The notes under the pieces are model-generated. The model made no database searches and was not told the origin of the DNA. It saw nothing but the letters and a program-made list of their open reading frames with translations. This document shows positions 27,087 to 35,325 of a DNA stretch of 64,000 bases, piece after piece (within the stretch, counting starts at the first letter, position 1; each line of letters starts with the position of its first letter). The DNA is from Deltaproteobacteria bacterium (GTDB lineage: Bacteria; Lernaellota; Lernaellaia; JACKCT01), in the NCBI GenBank assembly GCA_027493875.1, contig JAOSJX010000025.1:62001-126000 (forward strand). Direction: 5' to 3'. The translations under genes and the position numbers were made by a program.

Positions 27087-28283
27087 ATGAGGCGCGTGAA
27101 GCTGATCCTGGTTCTGGCCGTCGTGTTCGGTCTGGCGACCGCGGCCGTCGCCGCCTGGGAATCGCTCGAGAACCTGCCCGCCGCGCGGCTCGCCGGCATG
27201 CTCGTATCCGACGGAACGTACCTGTACTTCATCGGCGGGTCGGACGACAGTGCGGACTGGTCCTCCGGTCAGAAAGACGTTTATCGGTACGATCCCGACC
27301 TCGATACGTGGGATACGCGCGCCGATATACCGATCGGCGTGACCGGGGCCGCGGGCGGATTGGTCCAGAACAAGATTTATGTCGCGGGCGGTGATTTTAC
27401 CCCCATCGACGCGTTCGCGGACGATATGCAGATCTACGACATCGTCGGGAACACCTGGAGCGCCGGCGAAAACATGCCGGGAAGCTATTACGGCTCCGCC
27501 GCCGTGGTGGTGGGAAACGACATCAATATTTTCGGCGGCTTTAATCCGGTCAATTACAACGTGGACGACTGGTTCATCTACGACGCGGTCGGCGATACCT
27601 GGTCGTCGGGCGACGCCATGGATACCGAGCGGTGGGGCGGTTTCGCGTTTACCGACGGGACGAACTTTTACGCGGCGGGCGGAAATGACGGCGCCTTTAG
27701 CACGCAGACCCAGGCCTCCAAATGGGTGGCGCCTTCGGACGCGGGGTGGACCGACGGCGACATGGCGGACCTGCCGACCGAGAAGGCGATGGGAGGATAC
27801 GCGCGGGCCTACGATACGACCGCCGGCGACTGGGTCTTTTACGTGATCGGCGGCTGGTCCACCGGCCTGACGACGGAGCAAACCGTGAACGTTTACCACG
27901 TGGCGACGGATACCTGGACCGCCGGAGACGTCCTCCCTCAAAAGACGGCCGCCGTCGCCGCGGCGTGCCACGACGGGTATATCTATGCGGCGGGCGGCCT
28001 GGACGATGCGGCCAATGAACTCGACTGGTTCGGCCGTCTTGCGGTGGACGACTGCGACGATATCCCCGACGTCGACGATGACGACGACACGGCCGACGAC
28101 GACACCGGCGATGACGACGCCGATGACGATGCCGACGACGACGCCGACGATGACGCCACCGACGACGACATGGACGACGACGCGTCGGACGACGACGATG
28201 ATGACGACGCCGTCGACGACGACGCCGCGGACGACGACGATGACGACGATGACGATGATGACGGCGGCTGCTGCGGCTGCTGA
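27087..28283 (+). CDS. Secreted kelch-propeller protein 2 with Asp stalk and GGCCGC tail
   Basis: An intact 398-residue paralogue. The signal peptide MRRVKLILVLAVVFGLATAA ends AVA before AWESLENLPAARL. Kelch blades include VYRYDPDLDTWDTRADIP, IYDIVGNTWSAGENMPG, IYDAVGDTWSSGDAMDTERW and VYHVATDTWTAGDVLP, each with GG pairs and the aromatic-Trp spacing of kelch motifs. There is almost no Thr run: the propeller is followed directly by about 70 residues of Asp with Ala, Thr and Ser, then GGCCGC. Because this copy has no frameshift, it is the best reference for the family. GGAG lies upstream of ATG 27087. Confidence 0.9.
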   Translation: MRRVKLILVLAVVFGLATAAVAAWESLENLPAARLAGMLVSDGTYLYFIGGSDDSADWSSGQKDVYRYDPDLDTWDTRADIPIGVTGAAGGLVQNKIYVAGGDFTPIDAFADDMQIYDIVGNTWSAGENMPGSYYGSAAVVVGNDINIFGGFNPVNYNVDDWFIYDAVGDTWSSGDAMDTERWGGFAFTDGTNFYAAGGNDGAFSTQTQASKWVAPSDAGWTDGDMADLPTEKAMGGYARAYDTTAGDWVFYVIGGWSTGLTTEQTVNVYHVATDTWTAGDVLPQKTAAVAAACHDGYIYAAGGLDDAANELDWFGRLAVDDCDDIPDVDDDDDTADDDTGDDDADDDADDDADDDATDDDMDDDASDDDDDDDAVDDDAADDDDDDDDDDDGGCCGC

Positions 28284-28316
28284 TCGTCCCTTCGTCTGAT
28301 CGCGCCGGAATAAAAA

Positions 28317-28354
28317 AGAAAACGGCGGCTCGTCACGGGCCGCCGTTTTTTTTT
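28317..28354 (+). terminator. Intrinsic terminator after kelch gene 2
   Basis: AAAACGGCGGC / GCCGCCGTT stem with a 9-nt loop followed by a T8 run. Confidence 0.9.
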
Positions 28355-28512
28355 CTCCGCCCGCCCCGCCGACTGTGCGGCGGATGACACTTCCCGCACT
28401 TTTCAGTAGGCGCCGCGCCGTCCTCGGATTCTTATCCCGCCGTTCGGAGACGCGCGAAAAGAACTTTTTCCGCGCTCGGGGAAATTCATCCCATTCAAAG
28501 GAGGATGTTTCG

Positions 28513-29382
28513 ATGAAGCGTATTGGTTGGTTCGCGGTGTTGGTTGCCGCTGTTCTGGCCATGGGGGCCATCACGGCGTGCGGCGGCGGAGACGACGACG
28601 ATGACGACGATGATGCCGGCGATGACGATGCGGCGGACGACGATGCGGCGGACGACGACGCGGCGGACGACGACGCCGACGACGACGCGGATGATGATGA
28701 CGACGATGACGCCGACGACGACGCGGATGACGACGCCGACGACGACGCGGATGACGATGCGGACGACGATGACGACGACACCGTGCCCGGAACGCCGCTG
28801 TTCTCCGAGGATTTCGAGGATGACACCCTCGGCGCCGATCCCGGCGCGCCCTGGACCGTCGTCGAGGACGGCGACGCGGATGTCGAAATCATCGACCTCG
28901 ACGAGAAAGCCCAGGACGGCCAGGCGGTGCGCCTCACGTCGGGCGATTCCCTCTCCTACAGCTTCATCGACACGGTCATCTCCTATCCCTATCCGCCCGA
29001 GACCGTGTATATCCGCCTGTTCGCCTCCATCTTCTTCGACGGCGGCGCCTTCGTCGATTTCGCCAAGTTCGACGATTCCAAGGCCAGCGAAAACACCATC
29101 CCCGTTTACAACTTCGGCCTCAACGAAGGCGACGAATCCCCGAGCGTGTACACCGGGCTCGACGTCTTCTTTTGCGAATCGATCGCCTCGGCCGTCTTCT
29201 TCCAGCTCGACGTGATCATCGACCTCATCGGCTTCACGGCGACGACCCTCATCAATGGCGTTCCCTGCGCCGAGGACGCCGGACTCATCTTCGATGAAAT
29301 CCCGGACATCCTGAACTTCTACGTCGGCGGCGAGGGCGCCGATTTCGAAGTTGACGCGGTGAGAGTCCACTACGAGTTCTAA
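28513..29382 (+). CDS. Asp-rich-spacer lipoprotein with beta-sandwich-like domain
   Basis: A 289-residue lipoprotein. Signal peptide KRIGWFAVLVAAVLAMGA with lipobox ITAC, then GGG and about 65 residues of nearly pure Asp/Ala. The domain begins PLFSEDFEDDTLGADPGAPW and contains DGQAVRLTSGDSLSYSF, IRLFASIFFDGGAF, and a C-terminal NFYVGGEGADFEVDAVRVHY. This arrangement resembles concanavalin-like carbohydrate-binding sandwiches, but no family is assigned. AGGAGG lies upstream of ATG 28513. It sits inside the kelch array and shares the acidic spacer, here at the N-terminal anchor side. Confidence 0.82.
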   Translation: MKRIGWFAVLVAAVLAMGAITACGGGDDDDDDDDAGDDDAADDDAADDDAADDDADDDADDDDDDDADDDADDDADDDADDDADDDDDDTVPGTPLFSEDFEDDTLGADPGAPWTVVEDGDADVEIIDLDEKAQDGQAVRLTSGDSLSYSFIDTVISYPYPPETVYIRLFASIFFDGGAFVDFAKFDDSKASENTIPVYNFGLNEGDESPSVYTGLDVFFCESIASAVFFQLDVIIDLIGFTATTLINGVPCAEDAGLIFDEIPDILNFYVGGEGADFEVDAVRVHYEF

Positions 29383-29419
29383 TCGGTCCGGCCCTCCCTT
29401 CCATACGTGATAAAACCGC

Positions 29420-29447
29420 CGGGCGGCCCGCGAGGGCCGCCCGTTTT
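29420..29447 (+). terminator. Intrinsic terminator
   Basis: CGGGCGGCCC / GGGCCGCCCG perfect 10-bp stem, GCGA loop and T4 tail, 37 nt after the lipoprotein stop. Confidence 0.88.
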
Positions 29448-29572
29448 CCATATCCGCCGTTCCTGACGTTCAGAAGAATCCTTCTGGATTTCCTGTAAGG
29501 TTTTACGGTAGGATGACCGCCTCGACCCGCGGTCGATAGGGCTCGATTTTTGGTGGATACGTGGAGGGGAGG

Positions 29573-31378
29573 ATGCGTTTGCGACATGCCTGGACGCTCG
29601 CCGCATTGTTGTTCTTGTTGATCGCTTCCCAGGCGCACGCCGCATGGGAAGTGCGCGCCTCGCTGCCCGAGGACCGCTACGGCGGCGTCCTCGTGACCGA
29701 CGGAACTTATCTCTATTACGCCGGCGGCTCGCAGACCTTTTTTCTCGACACCAACACCGAGCTCTACCGCTACGATCCCGACGCCGATACCTGGACCGAA
29801 ATGACCGACATGAACGTTCCCACGACCATGCTCGCCGGCGGTTACGTGGACGGTAAGATTTACGTCTTCGGCGGACTCAACGCCGCGGCCGCGACCGCCG
29901 TCAACTGGCTCGATAACGTTCAGATCTACGATATCGCCGGCAACACTTGGTCGACCGGAACCGCCATGCCTTTTCAAACCTATGGGCAGGCCGCCACGGT
30001 CGTCGGCAACGCGATCCATTTGTTCGGCGGCGTCGACTACGCGGCGTATCAAACCTACGGCTACTACTACGCGATGAACGATTACATCGTCTACGACACC
30101 GTCGGCGATACCTGGACCGCGTCCGACGACATGGACGTCGAGCGCTCCCGCGCCGCCGCGTTCAACAACGGCACCAATGTGTTCCTCGTCGGCGGCGGCG
30201 ATTTCGATCTCTTCCCGCAGGTCACCGCGTCGCGCTGGTCGCCCACCGCGCTCGGAACCTGGAGCGACGGCGCCATGGCCGACCTGACCGCCCCGCTCAC
30301 CGCGATGGCCTACGCGGCCGTGTGGGAATCGACCGCCGGTAAATGGCTCTTCTACATCGTCGGCGGTTCGGACGATTCGTTCAACCTCCGGGACGAGGCC
30401 TGGTGGTACGACACGGGAACCAATCAGTGGCTCGCCGAGGACGACGAGTTGCCCATGGGGGCCTGGCACATGGCCGCCGCTTGCCTCGACGGTTACCTCT
30501 ACGCCGCGGGCGGAAACGTCGAGCCCGGCCTGATCGCGACGGACTGGTTCGGACGCCTGGCGGTCAGTTCGTGCGAGCCGTCGTCCACGACGACGACGAC
30601 CACGACCACCACCACGACTACCTCGTCGTCCACAACCACCAGCTCTTCTTCAACAACCACGTCCTCGTCGAGCACCACCACCAGCTCGTCCTCGACCACA
30701 ACCTCCTCCAGCACCACCACGACGTCGAGCTCGTCGACCACCACGAGTTCGTCCTCGACAACGACGACCTCCTCGTCATCAACCACCACCACCGCGCCGC
30801 CAACCACCACCACGACCACCTCGTCGTCCACCACCACCACCGCGCCCGGGACGACCACGACAACGACGTCATCCTCCACAACCACCACGGCGCCGCCGAC
30901 AACCACCACAACGTCCTCGTCGAGCAGCACCACGACCTCATCCAGTTCCACGACGACGTCCTCCTCATCGACCACCACGACGAGTTCTTCGTCCACGACC
31001 ACAACAACGTCGTCGACCACCACAACGTCTTCCTCGTCAACGACGACAACCAGCTCCTCTTCGACCACAACCTCCTCTTCGTCCACCACCACGACTTCCT
31101 CGTCCTCGACCACCACCACCGCGCCGAGCACGTCTTCTTCCTCGTCCACCACGACCACCGTTCTCCCCACCACGACCTCCTCGACCACCACCACGGCGGG
31201 CGGAGACGACGACACGGCCGACGACGATATCGGCGACGATGACACCGGGGATGACGACAGCGCCTTCGACGACGACACCGAGGGTGACGACGACGTCGGC
31301 CCGCCTTTGGGCGACGACGATGACGAAGCGCCGGCGAACCGTTCATCGTCGGACGACGGCGACGGATGCGGTTGCTGA
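29573..31378 (+). CDS. Secreted kelch-propeller protein 3 with long Thr/Ser stalk and CGC tail
   Basis: The largest, intact paralogue (601 residues). Signal peptide MRLRHAWTLAALLFLLIASQ ends AHA before AWEVRASLPEDRYGG. Kelch blades: LYRYDPDADTWTEMTDM, IYDIAGNTWSTGTAMPF, VYDTVGDTWTASDDMDVERS, GTWSDGAMADL and WYDTGTNQWLAEDDELP. From about residue 338 a mucin-like run of some 200 Thr/Ser residues with a few Ala-Pro-Pro breaks forms a long stalk. It is followed by an Asp-rich part and a terminus with PPLG, D4, ANRSSSDDGDGCGC. GAGGGGAGG lies upstream of ATG 29573. The stalk is a candidate for dense O-glycosylation. Confidence 0.9.
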   Translation: MRLRHAWTLAALLFLLIASQAHAAWEVRASLPEDRYGGVLVTDGTYLYYAGGSQTFFLDTNTELYRYDPDADTWTEMTDMNVPTTMLAGGYVDGKIYVFGGLNAAAATAVNWLDNVQIYDIAGNTWSTGTAMPFQTYGQAATVVGNAIHLFGGVDYAAYQTYGYYYAMNDYIVYDTVGDTWTASDDMDVERSRAAAFNNGTNVFLVGGGDFDLFPQVTASRWSPTALGTWSDGAMADLTAPLTAMAYAAVWESTAGKWLFYIVGGSDDSFNLRDEAWWYDTGTNQWLAEDDELPMGAWHMAAACLDGYLYAAGGNVEPGLIATDWFGRLAVSSCEPSSTTTTTTTTTTTTSSSTTTSSSSTTTSSSSTTTSSSSTTTSSSTTTTSSSSTTTSSSSTTTTSSSSTTTTAPPTTTTTTSSSTTTTAPGTTTTTTSSSTTTTAPPTTTTTSSSSSTTTSSSSTTTSSSSTTTTSSSSTTTTTSSTTTTSSSSTTTTSSSSTTTSSSSTTTTSSSSTTTTAPSTSSSSSTTTTVLPTTTSSTTTTAGGDDDTADDDIGDDDTGDDDSAFDDDTEGDDDVGPPLGDDDDEAPANRSSSDDGDGCGC

Positions 31379-31426
31379 CGCGCAAAAAACCGTCCGATCC
31401 GCTCATTTTTCTGTTGTCAGGCAATG

Positions 31427-31456
31427 CCTTAATATGTTAAGGATGAGCCTTAAGGC
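31427..31456. promoter_or_regulatory. Two adjacent AT-centred palindromes, possible operator
   Basis: CCTTAA-TATG-TTAAGG (31427-31442) and GCCTTAAGGC (31447-31456) share the CCTTAA/TTAAGG half-site and lie 60 nt upstream of kelch gene 4. A transcription-factor site or weak terminator are both possible. Confidence 0.4.
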
Positions 31457-31515
31457 GGAACTGAAACCGCGCGTCCATTAACTTTTGGTATCGGGTTGGG
31501 AATCGGGGGTTGGCC

Positions 31516-32950
31516 ATGCGTTCGTGGTCTTACGCCGTTCTCGCGTCTTTGGCGCTCCTTCCCATCGCGGCGCTCGCCGCGGGAACCTGGGAAACGCGCT
31601 CCTCGTTGCCGTCGCCGCGTTTCGGCGGCCTGCTCGTCTCGGACGGCCAGTATCTCTACTACGTCACCGGCGCGCAGAGCGCCCTCGTCTACGGCAACAA
31701 CACCTGGCGCTACAGCCCCGCGGACGACTCCTGGACCACCACGCTCAAAAACATCCCGCGCGGCTCGGTCGCTGGCGGCCGGCGGCCTCGTCGACGGAAA
31801 AATCTACGTCGCCGGCGGAAAGTACGTCACGATGGACGGCGCGTTCTGGATCGACGACATCCGCGTTTACAACATTGCGGGAAATACGTGGTCCTTGGGC
31901 GAGCCGATGCCCTTCGAAAACTACGCTCAGGCCGCGACCGTCGTGGATAACACCATCCACTTCTTCGGCGGCCTCGATTACGAGGCCTACCAGAACTACG
32001 ATTATTACGCCCTTGCCGACCACCTGATCTACGACACCGTCGCCGATACGTGGTCCCTCGGCGACGCGATGGATGCCGAGCGGTGGCGCGCGGCCGCGTT
32101 TACCGACGGGCCGAACCTCTATGCCGTCGGCGGCGCCGATCTCGATCTCGATCCCCAGGCGCAGGCCTCGCGCTGGTCGCCTCTCGGCGCCGGATCGTGG
32201 AGCGACGCGGCCATGACCGATCCGAACCACGCGTTCTTCGGTTCCGGGTACGCCCGCGTCTGGGGAGCCCGATGTAGGCAAATGGCTTTTCTACCTCGTC
32301 GGCGGCGACAAGGAGGAGGGCGGCCACACCTCCGACGTGTGGCGGTACGACGTCGAAGCGAACACGTGGTTCGCCGCCCCCCGATTCCCACCGCGATGCG
32401 CCACGTCGCCGCGGCGTGCCACGACGGCTACCTCTACGCCGCCGGCGGCCAGATCGAGGCGGGAAGCGCGGCGCAGAATTGGTTCGGCCGGCTGGCCGTG
32501 CCCGCGTGCGAACCCTCGCCGACGTACACCACCACGACCACCTCCACCTCGACCACCACCACGACCTCGTCGACGTCCACAACCTCCTCCACGACCTCCA
32601 CCACCGGCACCTCGGGATCGTCCACCACCACGACGACGGGCTCTTCCTCAACCACGGCGTCGAGTTCCACCACGTCGCCGTCCACCTCGTCCACGTCGTC
32701 CACCACCGTCCCCGCCACGACGACAACCACGACAATGCCGGAGGACGACGACGCCGATGACGACCTCAACGACGACGCGGACGACGATTTCGATGACGAC
32801 AGCGCCGACGGCGCATCGGATGACGATAGCGGCGATGATGACGGCGCCGGCGACGGTGACGACGACGCCACGCCGCCCCTCGGCGATGACGACGACGCGG
32901 CGCCGGCCTCACGCTCGTCATCTAGCGACGGCGGCGGCTGCGGCTGTTGA
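31516..32950 (+). CDS. Secreted kelch-propeller protein 4 with Thr/Ser-Asp stalk and CGC tail (three frameshifts)
   Basis: Paralogue of about 477 residues. Signal peptide MRSWSYAVLASLALLPIAAL ends ALA before AGTWETRSSLPSPRFGG. Blades include WRYSPADDSWTTTLKNIP, VYNIAGNTWSLGEPMPF, IYDTVADTWSLGDAMDAERW, then VWRYDVEANTWFAAP. Frame changes occur near 31772, 32270 and the C6 run near 32380; restored frames give GGLVDGKIYVAGG, GKWLFYLVGGDKEEGG and PTAMRHVAAACHDG, all expected kelch sequence. The stalk has Thr/Ser then Asp, and the end shows PPLG, D4, ASRSSSSDGGGCGC. The tail is almost the same as in protein 3. ATG 31516 is preceded by a G-rich segment. Confidence 0.82.
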
Positions 32951-33089
32951 CGAGGCCGGCGGCCTCCAACGGTGAAATATTAAACCGTCATCGTATAAAA
33001 CCTCACAATCTTTTTCTTTTTAAATTGCCGGATGCGTCGACGGTCGTAAGGTCGCCCATTCTTTGAAGCACTCGTTGAAGGGAGTGGTG

Positions 33090-34659
33090 ATGACGATCCG
33101 TCGTGTGGCTCTCGTTTTTGTCGCGGTCTTCGCCCTCGTCGGCAACGCGCACGCGAGTTGGGAAGCGCTGACGTCGCTGCCCGAGGCGCGTTACGGCGGC
33201 GCGCTGCTGTCCGACGATTCGTACGTGTACTACGTCGGTGGCTCCATCGACTCGAGCCAATACGGTTCAACGACCGTCTACCGCTATAATCCGAACACCG
33301 GCTCCTGGGACACCCGGCAAAACATGGATACGCCGGCGATGGGCTTCCGGCGCCGCCCTGGTAGACGGAAAAATCTACGTCATCGGCGGCTATTACAACG
33401 TCGACGTGGCGTCGGTCGTCCCCGTCCTGCTCGACGACGTGCAGATCTACGACATCGCGACGAACACCTGGTCCGCGGGAACGAGCATGCCGTGGACCTC
33501 GGACGGCCAGGTCGCCGCCGTGATCGGCAACGACATCCATCTCCTCGGCGGGCTGGACAACGGCTCCGGATACGCGCGCGATGACTACTTGATCTACGAC
33601 ACCGTCGGAGACACGTGGGCCGCGAGCGACACCATGGACACGGAACGCTACGACGGCGCCGTCTGGACCGACGGCACGAACCTGTTCGCCGCCGGAGGAT
33701 TCGACGCGTTTTTCTCCGAACAGGACCAGACGTCGGAATGGACGCCGACCGTGCTCGGGACCTGGACCGACGCCGCGATGCCCGACCTTCCCTTCGTCCT
33801 CGCCGCCGTCGGCTACGCGACGGCCTACAACACCTCCAGCGAAAAGTGGCAATTTTACATCCTCGGCGGCCTCAAGCCGTTCCCGACATTTTCGGACGCC
33901 GCCCTCTATTACGAGCCCGGCGCCGGAACCTGGGCGGCGGACGACGCCATGTCCGCCGAGGTCGCCTACGTCTCCGCAACCTGCCACGATGGCTATATCT
34001 ACGCGGCCGGCGGGCGGGCGAATTCCGGATTCGTGATCGTTTCGTCGTTCGCGCGTCTTGCGGTCGACGCGTGCGGACCCACGACCACGACAACGACCAC
34101 AACCACGACGACCACGTCTACCTCGAGCACCACGACGTCGAGTTCGTCGTCAACCACGACGTCCTCGTCATCGAGCACCACCACGACCGCGCCGTCGACG
34201 ACGACCACAACGGCCGCTTCCACGACCACGACGACTTCCCCGTCGACGACCACCACCGCCCCGTCCACCACAACGACGACGGCGGCCTCCACGACGACAA
34301 CGACCGCCGGAACGACGACCTCCTCCTCCTCGTCCACGACCACCACCGCTCCGGGATCGACGACGACCACGGCTTCGTCGACCACCACCACGACCGCGCC
34401 CGGGACCACGACGACTTCCGTCGCCTCGACCACGACCACCACAACCACCACGGCGGGTGGCGACGACGACACCGGGGACGACGATGCCGACGACGATACC
34501 GACGGGGACCACGACTCGGGCGACGATGATACCGGCGATGACGATACCGGAGACGACGACGTCGCGCCGATCGGCGACGATGACGACGATGATGGCGGGC
34601 CCGCGACGAGATCGGCGTCCGAGGAGGACGACGACAACAATTGCGGCTGCGGCGGATAA
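33090..34659 (+). CDS. Secreted kelch-propeller protein 5 with Thr/Ser-Asp stalk and CGCGG tail (frameshifted)
   Basis: Fifth paralogue, about 523 residues. Signal peptide MTIRRVALVFVAVFALVGNA ends AHA before SWEALTSLPEARYGG. Blades: VYRYNPNTGSWDTRQNMD, IYDIATNTWSAGTSMPW, IYDTVGDTWAASDTMDTERY, GTWTDAAMPDL and YYEPGAGTWAADDAMS. The frame breaks near 33343-33350; restoring it gives ALVDGKIYVIGGYYN. The stalk has about 110 Thr/Ser residues, an Asp-rich part with GDDDT units, PIGDDDD, ATRSASEEDDD and the end NNCGCGG. This terminus is the most divergent, with two Gly after the CGC. GAAGGGAG lies upstream of ATG 33090. Confidence 0.85.
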
Positions 34660-34674
34660 GAACAGGCGGGCGGT

Positions 34675-35271
34675 TTAGTCCGCGATCGGCTTGACCGTGA
34701 TCGTCCCGGCGATCTGCACGCCGAGCGAGAGCCGGACCTGTTCGGTGGTCGCCGTGCCCCCGCCGACCTGCGGCACTTTCGCGCACAACGTGAACGGCGT
34801 GTCCGGCGACAAAAACAAATCCGTCATGCGGTCCGGCGCGTCCGGCGCCAGCGTCATCGGCTTCCAGTTGGCCACTTTCCACTCCGGCGGCAGAACGTCG
34901 GTGGACGCCAGGTAGTCCGCCTCCGAAAGTTGCGCCGGATCGGTCACGTCGGAAAGATAAAAATCGACGCTCAGCTCGACCGGGCTTTCGTTGTCGAACA
35001 CCTTGTAATTGAGATCGGTAACTTCGACCGACTCGATGTGCGCCTCCGCGTCCGCCCACCAATCCTGCACGTCGAAAAGTTCGTTGAACGTCACCGGCGC
35101 CGGCGGACATACGGCGTCGATCTCGATCAGAAAAATATTGTTCATACTCTCGGAGAAATCCCGCGTCTGCGACGCCGCGTCGTTGAATTCCTCCGCCGCG
35201 CTGCACGCCGCCGCCGCGACGATCACGGCCAGCGCGCACGCCGCCCATCTCATCTTACGCCAACGCATCAT
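34675..35271 (-). CDS. Lipoprotein of unknown function
   Basis: A 198-residue lipoprotein without an acidic spacer. The signal peptide MRWAACALAVIVAAAAC ends at a lipobox Cys followed by SAAEEFNDAASQ. The mature part is beta-rich (FLIEIDAVCPPAPVTFNELF, VTDLNYKVFDNESPVELSV, TPFTLCAKVPQVGGG). ATG 35271 (MMRWRK) is chosen because GGGGAGGG lies just upstream; a longer frame to 35319 has no such site. It may be co-transcribed with the S41 protease 54 nt upstream. The 35285-35320 spacer holds short direct repeats of CACATTC. Confidence 0.68.
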   Translation of the reverse strand: MMRWRKMRWAACALAVIVAAAACSAAEEFNDAASQTRDFSESMNNIFLIEIDAVCPPAPVTFNELFDVQDWWADAEAHIESVEVTDLNYKVFDNESPVELSVDFYLSDVTDPAQLSEADYLASTDVLPPEWKVANWKPMTLAPDAPDRMTDLFLSPDTPFTLCAKVPQVGGGTATTEQVRLSLGVQIAGTITVKPIAD

Positions 35272-35325
35272 CGACCCTCCCCATGACGCCACATTCCACA
35301 TTCCACATTCTAAACTCATTACTCG

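Noticed and set aside
30499-31278. Long minus-strand frame rich in Val/Glu/Asp opposite the kelch 3 stalk, and similar Ser/Val-rich frames opposite other Asp-rich stalks
   Set aside because: They are antisense readings of repetitive Thr/Ser or Asp codons, with no ribosome site and only low-complexity product.
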